Below, in pieces: positions 45,455 to 56,687 of a DNA stretch of 64,000 bases (the first letter of the stretch is position 1; each line of letters begins with the position of its first letter). Under the pieces are notes generated by a model. It saw only the letters and a program-made list of their open reading frames with translations, was not told the DNA's origin and searched no databases. The DNA is taken from assembly GCA_015039365.1 (NCBI GenBank), contig WION01000108.1, positions 1-64,000 on the forward strand, written 5' to 3'. Position numbers and translations under genes: made by a program. Source of the stretch: Amanita rubescens. Lineage: Eukaryota > Basidiomycota > Agaricomycetes > Agaricales > Amanitaceae.

Positions 45455-46680
45455 TTAGGTACCACCGGTACTCACATCTTCAACAGCATACGTCCTGCGA
45501 AGGCGGTTCTGTGGCGGTGACTGCTGGGTGACCGACGTTGAATCCTCCTCCTCGGTGTCTGTGTCTTGCCTGCCACTGTCAATTGTACAAAATTGACAAG
45601 TTGAATGGGGATCCAATTCGCAGATTGTACCATCGGAATCAACATCATCACCCATGTCATCCCGAGTTCCACTGTCTGGCATACAATTGCGAGAAATAAT
45701 AGCATGCTGCTTCTGAGTTGCCCGTGCCAGCAATGGTTAAAATCTAGTCATTGAACAATGGCACTGCCACCTTCGTACCTCTGCCAACCCATTCAAAGCA
45801 CGGCCATTCTGGGCACCTACAACTTGAAGGACTTTGGTGTGCATAAAATCATCTTTAGAGCCAGAATCGAGGGCGACCCCTGGCTGACGTTCTTCCTCGG
45901 GGCCAAGGTTAGCGCTGTCATTGGATGACATCTCTGACTGAGGTGCAGGCTCGGCGGTGCCAGACTCAGAGGAATCTGAATCAGGATTCATAGTAGGCGG
46001 CGTGAGGTAAAAAATCTGCACATTTTGTGAATGCCTACTAGTCTTTGCATCGCCATTTTCGCCAGTTGATGGCCTCCAATTCCCAGTTTCTGAAAAGATA
46101 TGTCAAAATTAATGAAGCCGTGTAACGTCACGGTTGCAAGACGCTGACCGTGCTGCTATGCAGTAGCAGTACACGTACTTGAGCTTGCTGCTTTGGCAAC
46201 ATCTGTACCAGTAGGAGACGAAGGTGCCAGTCGCTTCAACTTCAAGACTGGGGATGAGGAGTTGGTAACCACATGCCTCATCTTGGCCACCGTGCCACCT
46301 GATAGTATGAGGGATAGGTAAATTAATTTCTCATAGGCTTGCACATCAGTTTGTGGCTTACCACTAGTCATGGTCTTAGGGCCAGCTTGAGCATTGGTAA
46401 CCGCCCGCTGGTGAGGCTGAAGGCCTCTAAGAACTTCTCGAGTCACTGAAAAACAATAGATAAATAAATAAAATGACTGAACGATACAAGAAGAAAACAT
46501 TTCAATACCTGTCTGAGCATTAAACTTCAAGGCCGGGCAGCCTGGCAACGACTCTACATCCCGGCGACCCAGGGTACTACCAGTCGTCAGACCCTTCTTT
46601 TTTACCCCAAGCTGAGAAGCTCCTCCATCTTCACAACCGGACGAAGGATGTTTCGTAGGCTTTCTTGCCATGAGAATGGA
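45455..46680 (-). CDS. Hypothetical multi-exon protein
   Basis: Minus-strand exons with good GT-AG junctions form one low-complexity protein. They run MARKPTKHPSSGCEDGGASQ (start near 46,671), VTREVLRGLQPHQRAVTNAQ, TVAKMRHVVTNSSSPVLKLK, ETGNWRPSTGENGDAK, SDSSESGTAEPAPQSEMSSN, then DSGTRDDMGDDVDSDGTICE and acidic TDTEEEDSTSV. It is rich in Ser, Asp and Glu and no domain is recognised. Style and exon layout resemble the N-terminal half of the gene at 56,688-60,115, but sequence similarity is not evident. The C-terminal end is unclear; it may continue into the repeat gene to its left. Confidence 0.35.
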
Positions 46681-46749
46681 ATCTAGTCGTAGTAGAGCGA
46701 GGTCAAAGGAGGTGGCGCCCAACGACAGCAACTTGAAGACGAACAACTT

Positions 46750-48420
46750 AATTGAACTTGAGTTTTGGTATGTTTGCGTTCAACATGATACTAGTTAGTT
46801 TGGATCGCAGTCCACTAAGCGTCCAATAACTTAACGCCGATCGAACGCTGGCGGTAGTAATTCCGATGACGACCGTCGCAGAATACTATGCTGATACCCA
46901 GCCTGCGGGTACTGTGCTGCATACGTTCTACTACCAGCCCCAGTGATGCTATAAAAGGTATATGCCGCCATACCGGTTTGGCGGTGTCCAAGCTGCGATT
47001 GTCGAACATAGTACCCTTGATACATCCTCCGGAGTCCGGACTGAGTTCCTCCGCTTCTCAGAAGTACTACTATCTGAGTATCGATCGGATACTGCATTTT
47101 CAATCCCGGCACCAAATTCAATGGCAGCACCTGGTTGAACTGAAGAGCTGTACGGGTCCGACCATAATGCCCTGTGAGTGACGTGCAGAAGAGGCATCAT
47201 AATGCAAAAGGGGGGTACACCGCGTCTTTGTCAGTCTATTACTCTTCATAATTATACCGAATAGCGATGTACGTAGGAAATGGTAGGGCCAGGTGCGCAA
47301 TTTCCAAGCACAGCGGATGTCATTGACCCATATCTCATAAGGTATACCGAATGCTCAGCCATTTGGGTGGGTGGAGAGCTAGATGTCCGCGTGCTCTGGG
47401 TCGGGAACGCCGCGCTAGCGTATCCTGCTGTCGGTACAAACACGATGAGGCAAGAATGTTAGGGCCAATGCAACGTAGCCGACACCGGACCCCTTGCACA
47501 CTCAATGAGCGAAGGAGCGACGCAGCGTCCAACCCTCGAGACTGACGAATCTTCAAGAGCGACGGGTCCTCTCCGTTAACACCTGATGAGCCAGGATGGC
47601 TGCACTGACGCATTGTGGCCAATGTCAATGTAAATCAAACAAGGAGACTACAGACCTACGCCTGAGGCTGCCCTCTCGCATCCGTCCCCCCCTCTCCCCC
47701 CATCGTAAACTGATGGCAGACAAGATGACGGCGCCAGCGGCCTATCATTAAGTCACAGGAACCCATGCAAGATCCCCCGTAATCCCACGCGCCGGTTTTT
47801 TCCCTTGAAGGGCGTTTCCAGAGACCTCAGACACACTGTGTGTCTGTTTAGATCCATCGTTGAATCCAAAATGATGGAGGGCCCAAACGAACCCTCCGAT
47901 TACATTCGGGACTCAAGCAGCCCCTTGGATAATTAACGGTTGACCTGTTTAAGATGCTACGCTTGCAGCCCCTATAAACATGAGCCATTTGCGCTCAGCT
48001 GAAAGAGAGATGCGACCCAAGCTCTAACCCTACAGGCTGTCCCATAGACCATCCATTGCCGCCCCTCCCCGACATCCATTTTGCAGGAAATCCGTGAAGG
48101 GCTCGCTTCTGAGCCCTGTGTACTGATAAGACGGGGCTAAGGGGGTCGCTCAGCGAGAAACGGAGAAAAGGAAGGGAAAGAGTATACCTCTCCCCTGTGT
48201 CCTCATACTCGTCCCGCCTCGCTCGCTCGTGTCCTTCCCTGCCCTCCCCCAGTGGTACCCTGTCCATCGAGAATGACCCACGGGCCCCCTTCCTGCTGAA
48301 ACGAGAGATCAACCCTCGCGAAAGGCACGGCCACGCATCTAAGCACCGATGCTGGTCAGCCGCATTGACAGGACGATGCGGAACCTACTCCCTGTATATG
48401 CCTGTTGCTTGACAAATATG
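46750..48420. other. Stretch without recognisable gene
   Basis: Overlapping short frames on both strands, none with recognisable motifs. A near-perfect palindrome CAGACACACTGTGTGTCTG lies near 47,830. Confidence 0.4.
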
Positions 48421-48454
48421 TTAATCCGATGAGATCAGTCGAAAAATGTAAGAA

Positions 48455-48552
48455 GGCGTACGCAGTTGTGGTCAATGGCTTTGAGTCTTCAACGATTACG
48501 AGGAATTGTCTGAGGATGTGTCGGATTTGAGGAAGACTACTACCTTCAGGTC
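48455..48552 (-). pseudogene. Relic of ribosomal protein eL14 exon 2
   Basis: This short minus-strand stretch aligns with exon 2 of the eL14-like gene at 49,437-49,990. Shared plus-strand blocks are TACGC(A/G)GTTGTGGTCAATG and CGGATTT(G/A)AGGAAGAC(T/G)ACT with similar spacing. The exon-intron donor is also conserved. Stops interrupt it and no other exon is seen nearby. Confidence 0.65.
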
Positions 48553-49436
48553 AACTTATGTCGCGATTCGGGGGACAGTAAAGCACGTACCACCGTCCTC
48601 GAAAAAGCATTCAAACCCAAGCCTTCCATAGCATATCTTCAAGGTTTCCATGCTGTCGATGTACAATTTACAAGGCATCGAGGTTCGTCGCTCTGTTACT
48701 GGAGAAGACGTCATCCACCCCGTATTACAACCATCCACCCAAAGCGGGCTTTGCAGCCATTCTGTCCGACTCGCGACCTCATCAAGGCTCCAATGAGCAT
48801 CTAATTCCATAGAACACGGACAATGCTGCTTTGTTTATTGCTTTACACCCGACACTTGAAGTTGTTTTACCAGCAGCCGCTGCCGTCGGAGAACAGTAGA
48901 TGCCACCTTAGTTCCTAAGCCCATGCGCAACCACAAGCCCGAGTGAGATGTAAGTTGTCGTCTAGGGGTATGAAGCCAGGTACCGAGTTACAGGCAGGAG
49001 CGTCACCGCTGCAGAGGCGAGCGGTGGGAAAGTCGGTCTGCGCGTCCAGACTCCACGACGAAGGTAGCGGAGTGAACCCCCGTATGCAAGTCCACTCCTC
49101 ACGCAAAATGGCATCTAGCCCCTTTCATGACATCTGCTTCCAAATCGCACATACACAATTCCAAGTTGTCCAACCACGGTAGGAGAGCTGAGATCGAGAC
49201 CCCGGGCGTGTCACAGACAACAAAGCAGGTTCGGATGTAGACATTCCAGACTGTGAAAAGGGAGGGCGGAGGATGCGAACGGCAGCAAGACAATGTGCAA
49301 CATATCAAGCTCACGTTTACAGTTTAGGCCTGTCACAATGCACTGGAATGATCGAACGTTCCTGGAATGGATGCTGCGTCGTCCCAGCATGCGACGCTAT
49401 TTACGCAGTATGGTATGCGCAAAAACCCGTCTCGTT

Positions 49437-49990
49437 TTATACACAAGTACAGTCAAACGCCCGCACCCATGCATTGGACTTGAGCCTTCTCCTGACCACG
49501 TCCCTTCGCTGCTTCTTGGCCAACATAACCTGGAAGCGGCCAAAGTCGTTCAGCGTCGTCTCTTCTCCAATGCCAGCCGCCTCTGTGTCCATTTTGACCT
49601 CTCCCACTTGTCCAAGGTGGCATCCTTCTCCAGCTGCTTCTTTATCACACCAGAGCCCGCGGCGCGTGGCAGTTTTGATAGTTTGAGGGGTGTGAGGACG
49701 AGATGTTTGTAAGGGAAAGGTTGGCGAGGCACACCCGTTGATGGGCGGTCAATCATGGCCTGTCGGTTGATGCATGAGTTAGTCCAAGAGATCAATGGAA
49801 AGAGCAAGGTTGCATACGCGGTTGTGGTCAATGATCTCAGCAATAACGGCGATTTTTCCTGCGGATGGGCCGGATTTAAGGAAGACGACTGTTAGGCTGG
49901 TTAAATTTTGTCAGGACTTGGAGAGACTGAGAAAAGACGCACCCCGGCCGACCTTAACGAAGCGAGTAAAGTTTGAATCCTGCAGAAAAC
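49437..49990 (-). pseudogene. RPL14: Ribosomal protein eL14 gene copy, disrupted
   Basis: The minus strand encodes most of the 60S subunit protein eL14 with introns: DSNFTRFVKVGR, then VVFLKSGPSAGKIAVIAEII and DHNR, then AMIDRPSTGVPRQPFPYKHL, LTPLKLSKLPRAAGSGVIKK and KWTQRRLALEKRR. Here a one-base deletion near 49,553 shifts the frame (TGA at 49,550). The next frame continues LNDFGRFQVMLAKKQRRDVV to a stop at 49,437. No ATG precedes the Asp-Ser-Asn-Phe start in frame without a further intron. The missing start and internal shift suggest a pseudogene, although an assembly error in a real gene cannot be excluded for the shift alone. Confidence 0.75.
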
Positions 49991-50451
49991 CTCTCCATGT
50001 CGTCGGGTTGTGATAACGGATAACGAATTATATAAGCCGACTACGATTCGTCACAACTTTTGGCGCGCGCATCCTCTGCCTGTTGCAACTGCACACCCAT
50101 ACGCCCATACACCCACACGCCCATCACCGCCCCATTACACTCATTGAGCCGATGGATAAGCTCATTTTTCTGCTTCAAAGATCAAAAGGTGGGTGTAGCT
50201 GCTGTCCAAGTGGCCTTACTGGGCGACGCCTTCCTTCTTTTTTTTCCCCCTCCATGCACCTACATGTAGGCCATTGGCAGGTCAGGTGAGGTGCAGTGGA
50301 CACGACCCTGCGACTGCTGCCCTCCCCTGCCCTCCTACCAGGCACCCCTTCACTTTTGGTTGAAATGGGCACGGCCAATCTCCATTGCCCATCGGCAGCC
50401 CGGGCCATCCCCGGCCGCAACCTCGTCATAAAGTCAATCAGCTGTGAATAG

Positions 50452-52100
50452 ATGCTGATGCCTATACATGCAACAGGCCCAGTCATACATACCAATCCCG
50501 AGAGGCCCTGTATTGAAACGGGCATCTCCATCCGCGAATTCCTATGGGAGCGCTTCCTTTTTGAAGAGCTTTTTGATGGGCCGATTACGGAAGACGAGAG
50601 ATCCAGGTCAGACGACGAGGTCAGCAGCAATGCGGATGGTGGCTATGCGGCATCGGCCGAGGATGGGCCCGTATCATACGCCGCCCCATTGAAGCACAGC
50701 ACCGCAATGGGCGGCCTTGGCCCGGCCCCTAGCGCGCGCCCCCAGTGCAGCCCCGTTGCGGGTGGCCTCGTCCCCAACACATCCCCCTCACTACCAAAGA
50801 GAAAAGGGAAGCCGATGTCGGATCATCGGCGCGCAAAGAAGCAGACGTACTCGCATGTTCGACAGGCTGCCAAGCGGGCCAAGAAACAGGCTGAAACGGG
50901 AACGGATCGCAAGAGGGTGGCTATGAAACGGCAGCTGGAGGTGACCAAGCAGGCGATCCAGGTTAAATTCAACCTTTGCAGCGATGCCCCTGTTTCTGGA
51001 TCAGGGTATGTTGGGAAAGGAATGGATGGCATGCCAAAGAAACAGCCCACCTTGTCGGAATTGATAGGGATGGGGGCGACACATTTTCCATGGGATGGAA
51101 GGTGGGCCTTCCTTCAAAGCTCCAGGCCGCTGCTTATGGCTTTGTAGACAGACGTATCCACTGCTTGATACCGAGGGCCATATCCTGGGTTTACTGCTAG
51201 GGCAGCCAAGGGATGGCAAATCCTGGGAGGAGGTCCAAGCGGATGCCTTTGTGGGACTTGAAGAGGAAGCCGAATATTTCAATGCCAAGTACACCCGCAT
51301 TCATAAACGGGGGAACTTCCCTTCCATAGCCCATGGCATATCCTATGGTGGGGGGCAACAGGTGAGGGCGGCCCCCAAGCTCTCTAGCAGGCATGCCTGA
51401 CAGCAAATGTAGGTGCCAAGGCATCTTCGGCATTCAGATCAAACCAATGCAGCCCTAAATAGGCTTATAGGAAGACATTCAATTCAAAGGATATGCAACT
51501 ATGCAAGCGGTACGTAGGGGCCCCTTCATTGCTGCTGCTTGTATTAACCAACCGTCAGAGGGCTTTAAGGCCTATAGCAGAAGGAACTACAACTACGTCA
51601 AGGGCACCATGGAGGAGATAAAGAAAAGAAATGTGGGCCTTAGGCGACCGTACGATGATCAGGCTGGGGTGTACCCCTGTAGATCGTTTAACCTTGGCAA
51701 GCAAACTGTATCATACCCCCATACAGATACGGTCAACCTTGCTCAATCATGGTGCACCATCTCCCCCCTTGGGAACTTCAACTCCAAAGAGGGGGGGCAG
51801 CTGGTCCTTTGGAACCTTGGGCTTGTAGTCGATTTTCCTGTAGGGTCTACAATTCTTATACCATCGGCCCTCATTACCCACTCCAACACCAGCATACAGC
51901 CAGATGAAACAAGATATTCAATTGTTCAATACTCAGCTGGCGGCCTCTTCAGATGGGTTGAGAATGGATTTATGTCAGATAAAGAATGGCTTCGTACTGC
52001 AACCCACAATCAGGTGAAAGAAAGGGAGAAGGATAAGGAAGAAAGGTGGGGTAAAGCTTTGAAAATGTTTTCAAAGCTACCAGACCTTATACTGAACTGA
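50452..52100 (+). CDS. TET/JBP-like 2-oxoglutarate/Fe(II) dioxygenase
   Basis: Predicted DNA-modifying dioxygenase of the fungal TET/JBP type, the group that oxidises 5-methylcytosine or thymine in DNA. ATG 50,452; exons 50,452-51,101, 51,148-51,361, 51,413-51,509 and 51,559-52,100 add up to exactly 501 codons (500 residues), no defect. The N-terminus is acidic then strongly basic (KKQTYSHVRQAAKRAKKQAE), likely nuclear/DNA-binding. Family landmarks: YPLLDTEGHILGLLLGQPRD, FPSIAHGISYGGGQQ, LRHSDQTNAALNRLI. The double-stranded beta helix has HTD (YPHTDTVN) as the HxD metal ligands, GGQLVLWNLGLVVDFPVGST, and the distal His and Arg in ALITHSNTSIQPDETRYSI. In basidiomycetes these genes are expanded and often lie near KDZ-type transposons. 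Here no KDZ transposase adjoins it; the nearest transposase is the Plavaka relic 16 kb away. Confidence 0.85.
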
Positions 52101-52309
52101 TGGGACTGCCCCTCCACTATGGGTTTCCGAATGTGTACAGGTACAGGCATTATTGTGCATAGGCTAAAGTTGCAATTGTCGCTAGCGCTACAATCTTACT
52201 CTACCTATAATACCATTGTATCCCACCCATCTTCTGTCTTTACATGCTTCTTTATGTCTGAACCTTTGATGAGATTGAGGTGTGACTTATGTTATCCAAT
52301 CCCAAGCTC

Positions 52310-53485
52310 GTGTCCGAGTCATCCACCCCACACTCCAGAACATAGACGAAAACTTTTCAAAAGTCCACAATACTCTTGCAAACAAGAAATTACCCGCAGT
52401 AAAACGTTATGCTGTGGGCATGGAACCTGTTAGAGAAGCTGCAAAGGTATGACATCTCGTGGCCAACAATATCCATAGGCTTACGCATCAAAACAGTTTT
52501 GGACCTCTTTCTACGAACAAGCGGCACAGATACGCATTCTGACTTTTGATAACCACGAGACCGTAAACGAGAATACCGAATCCGAACAAGATGACCCTGA
52601 ATTGACAGTACAACCCCAGTCAGATTCTGTCGAGCCTAGCATGAGCACTAGCGAGAGCTTGTTCATGCCAGGTCAACACGCCTATTCGTCTACCCCTGCA
52701 ATTGAACGGACAACGCATGCATATAGTAACACAGACGATCAAAGCGACGGGGTCCTCTTGGGCTGCTTCTGTTGAATCGCCTTTGGTGCGTCTAGACCGC
52801 GAGATACAAGACTTGGCGAGAGAAGTTCAACTTGATACCCCCAACGCGGAAACCAGCCTATCGTTGAGCCTTGATGGCATAATGGGATCTCAGGCTCGTC
52901 CTCGAAGCGCCAAAGGCAAGGGTAGGGAAGGCGCTCCTCTCTTGATGCCACTCCAGGAGACGCGGTCAAAGTGGTATCACCATTGAAGTTCAAAGGCAAG
53001 ACAAAGACACCCATCTCGAAAACGCACAACCCCTACTTGCCTACCAGTGTCGAACCAGAAAGGTGGAGCGGAGTTGTCGATTTGTCTAATGCCACTCCTT
53101 GTGGTCTGAAGGGGGCGACAAAAGCGAGTCGAACTGCCAAGGACCAAGACGAATCTTTCTTCCAGCTGGCATGTCACCGCCCGTTCTCATGTCCCCCGCG
53201 CGACCGCCACGATCTTCTGCGGAGCTGGGATTCCTCAGGCTAGGAAAAACGCCTGGAAAAGAAGCGTCCACAAGGATATCAAACGACCTTATTCACAAGA
53301 TCCAACAGAAAAGCGCGAAAGCGCGTCGCATGTTTGGATATCCACTCGGCAGGGCTGAATCGTCTTCCACGACGAGCAGCACCGTACCCACTCCCCCTTC
53401 TCTTTCCCGCTACACCCCCCATGGGATGGACGATGACGACAGCATCTTAGCACCGGGCGCAGATTCAGACTGCTCCAAACCCTGA
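52310..53485 (+). pseudogene. DASH complex subunit Ask1 relic
   Basis: Pieces of the kinetochore-microtubule coupling protein Ask1 follow each other in order: TLQNIDENFSKVHNTLANKK with LPAVKRYAVGMEPVREAAK, an intron (GTATGA...AACAG), FWTSFYEQAAQIRIL, a Ser-rich stretch to TDDQSDG, then in another frame SSWAASVESPLVRLDREIQD, then SPLKFKGKTKTPISKTHNPY, and again shifted GMSPPVLMSPARPPRSSAEL with GFLRLGKTPGKEAS. At least two frame shifts (near 52,745 and 52,980-53,150) break it and the N-terminus is degenerate. An intron is retained, as in the other relics of this window. Confidence 0.75.
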
Positions 53486-53489
53486 GCAT

Positions 53490-56400
53490 ATCAACACCCT
53501 AGAGCTTTGCGTGCTCAGACGACTACGCACGTGCGGAATGATGGGGTGGCCACGACTGAACAGTCGTTCTACCTCAATTGATTGAATCCGGTGAAGTTAG
53601 TAGCCATATGCGCGATGATTTGGCGACGTCCAGGCATCGGTTGCAAAGCTCAAACGACCCTCATACCTCTTCAGCAGCCAGGTAAATCAACTACAGCTCG
53701 TCGAAGGGGGCTAAAACTGACCTGTAACATCGCACGACCCAAGGTTTGGCATGGGCGCGACATCCATCCCGGCACGCTTTACTCCCTGGAATCATTCCCA
53801 GATGACAGGAACGATTATGGCTCTCCACATCGCATGATGTCCACGAGCGAACGGTTGTGGGCTGGTGAGAAGTTAGAGCAGAGATGACGTCAGTGGTGGC
53901 AGAGGGCTCTCAGAAGCACGGCACTTTGATCCAAGGGACTTCGACAGAATGGTGGCGGCGCATGATCCCATGGTATCCCATTGATTAACGCCTGGAACCT
54001 TTACAACGTATTATACGTATGTATATATGCCCAAAATGTCACATTTTGCGCGACCAGCTGGGCAATGTGCAAGTGCCATTGAAACTGCGAGGCATCCATG
54101 CCGTCCGTAGCTCGCTATCCATGTTTGGGACTCAGACTCATCGAGAATACGTCAACGCGTGCAAGGCGGCGCGCATCAAGCCTATCGCTACAACGCATGT
54201 CCACATGCTCCAGGATAGCGCCCCGCAAGTTAAGCAGTGAGCGCTATTACATTATATAGCCACGACGTACCGCTACTTTAATCTGCAGGATGTGTTCAGA
54301 TCGCAGCTCGTATCACCAAAGGCGAACAAAGCAGGACAACCTCGAATTGATAGCTGGCATATAGCTGGTATAGATCTATGTTTCTGTTACTTTCGGACGT
54401 GTCTCGCTTCTGTCATCGAAACCCGTGAAATCTCTTTGCCGTAATCTGCACCATTCTTCCCGTTTAACGGAAGCTTCCCAATCACCATCTGAAGGCAAAC
54501 CACACCAAATGCTCACTCGTCTCTGTACTGTACGGATGAAAGAGATGCGCATCGTTGTTCTTAACACATCGAATTTAGCATAGCGGGGTGACCTGCGGCC
54601 CGCGGGGTTCAGGCTGATCATATCAAATATTTATCACTTCGATTCACGCTGGATCTCTCCAAATCACGCCAGTTCACGCTGGGTCACTATGCACCGTAAT
54701 GAAAATCCAAGTTTAAAGATGGTAAAGGGATCAGGTCCTGACTCTCACTCCCCGCACATTATTGGCAGGATTGTTTTAGTCACATGACCAGTCCAACCGC
54801 TGACTTACGATATACCTTCAACCGCGGCCTTCCCCTCACTCCATGGTCCACTTTACGGACGATTTAACCATGAAAGAGGGGGTATTTAGGTGGATAAGAG
54901 TCTGGGAAGGGAGGGACGAATAGCTTACATGTCAGTGATTCCTCTTCGTCATCAACGTACGTCCTCCTTCTCTTCTGCTCGTTATCGAGATGTTTACGTT
55001 CGCATATGTAGAGCTCAGGGGACTTCAGGGTGTCTGCTGCAGATTGGTCGTGGAGATTCAAGTGTTGTTGCGTTGGACGGTCGCGCGCTGATGCATTCAC
55101 AACTGCAACGGCTACAGGCTGCTCCGGGTGTTTCTCTGGCTTCCTTTTCGTGACCCGCGTCTGAATTCTATGCCTACCATAAATTCAAAATGTTGTATCA
55201 TGTGGGGGTGCGCTGAAGCTTGAGCTGTTGATCGAACTCGGTGGAGGACCCTCGACAGGCGCGTCTTATGGGCCCAGAATAAGCGACGCCAGTTCACCGT
55301 TGACTCAAAGGATCACGCGCGGGCCGAAACCACCATACCCTTTACCGGGCCCATCCCATCGTTGACCTCCTCTTGTTGCGCTATCTTCACATCAAGAACT
55401 AACTCAGCAATAGATGGTCCTATTGAAATAACGGTTGAACAGTGCGGATCCTTCTTTTGTTGGTGATGAGGGTCGTAGGCCTACCCTCGCAATTCTGGAG
55501 GAGCCCCCAATGTGCATGGATAGGGGGATCCATCAAATAGCATGCTATGCTACGCAATTGCACCATTCCCAGCCACCCTGCCGCCATCCGACCTGCCATG
55601 TACCGCGTCCTCATTATCCTCGCCATCATTCCCCACCCTATCTCATCTGAAGACAGCTGATGCCATATGCCTATGCCCAGCTTTTCCTGCCAGTACCAAG
55701 ACCAACCGGAAGCTCACATGATGAGGCGGCCCAGAGGAAAAGCTGACGAGGCGGGCAGCTAATGCAGCCAGCACCTGCCCTGGAGCTTAGGATCCGGCAT
55801 GATTCGGCGTTGCCTCTACCGCCCTAGACTTGGGGGGCGCCCATCCAACAAGGCCACGTATCTGCGCTACGCACGCCTGATCACCTTCACTTGCTGCCAA
55901 GTTTGTTTCGAGTCTGCTCTCACCCACCCTCGTCTCCTACCTCTCCTTCACATCGGTCGCGCGTACCACCGCCGCTGATGACGAGCGGGGCCCCGAGGTC
56001 CGCGTCGACGGGTATCCAGTGCATTACGTCATTCCCAGCGATAGTCGTCTACGAGTCGAACAAGGAATTTGACGTTGAGCTGCCGAAGATGCTGCGCTGC
56101 ACTAGTCGCTCACCGCCGCATCCATGCTGTGGCCCCAAGATGGTTGGATTGCCGCCTAAACTACAAATTCTACATACATATCTGACAACTTGAAGCGTAT
56201 GGTAGCAATAGTAGCAAAATCTCTACCCCTACCCATGCGTTTCCTACTGCTTCCATTGTAAGACCTAGCCATCCAAATGCAACCCTTCTCGCCATACTGC
56301 CATTTCTGGGTCCAGAACTCGTCACGAGGAAAAGGTATTGAAGGCCTCAAGGGACGGCTTGTTGAATGTCATCTGGCAGCTGTCCACATGGTCAGACTCC

Positions 56401-56680
56401 AAGCAGTAGTAGTCAGGGAGAGCTGCCTGGGCATACCACTGAACTTCAAATTGAATTGAACTGTGGTAGTACCCGGGCTGGCACTGGATGATGGGTGATG
56501 CCGGGCCATCAAAGTTCCACACTCTGAGAAAGAAAATTATTTAAGTTGAACGAGATTAGCGTTGACGTGTTCGGAATACTACGCCCTCTCCAACCGCCAC
56601 AAATTCAACCCCGCCCGGCATTGCTACTCACCGTAACTTTAAGCCTCACCGGCTTGTTACTAGTTGCAGGGGTTTCAAGG
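53490..56680. other. Stretch without recognisable gene
   Basis: Short frames on both strands, for example near 54,864, 54,890 and 55,891, have no identifiable domains. I see no transposon ends or long repeats. No gene is supported. Confidence 0.4.
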
Positions 56681-56687
56681 CTAGAAA

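Noticed and set aside
47827..47850. Near-perfect palindrome CAGACACACTGTGTGTCTG as an operator
   Set aside because: CA/TG dinucleotide repeats form such palindromes by chance; no gene start is nearby.
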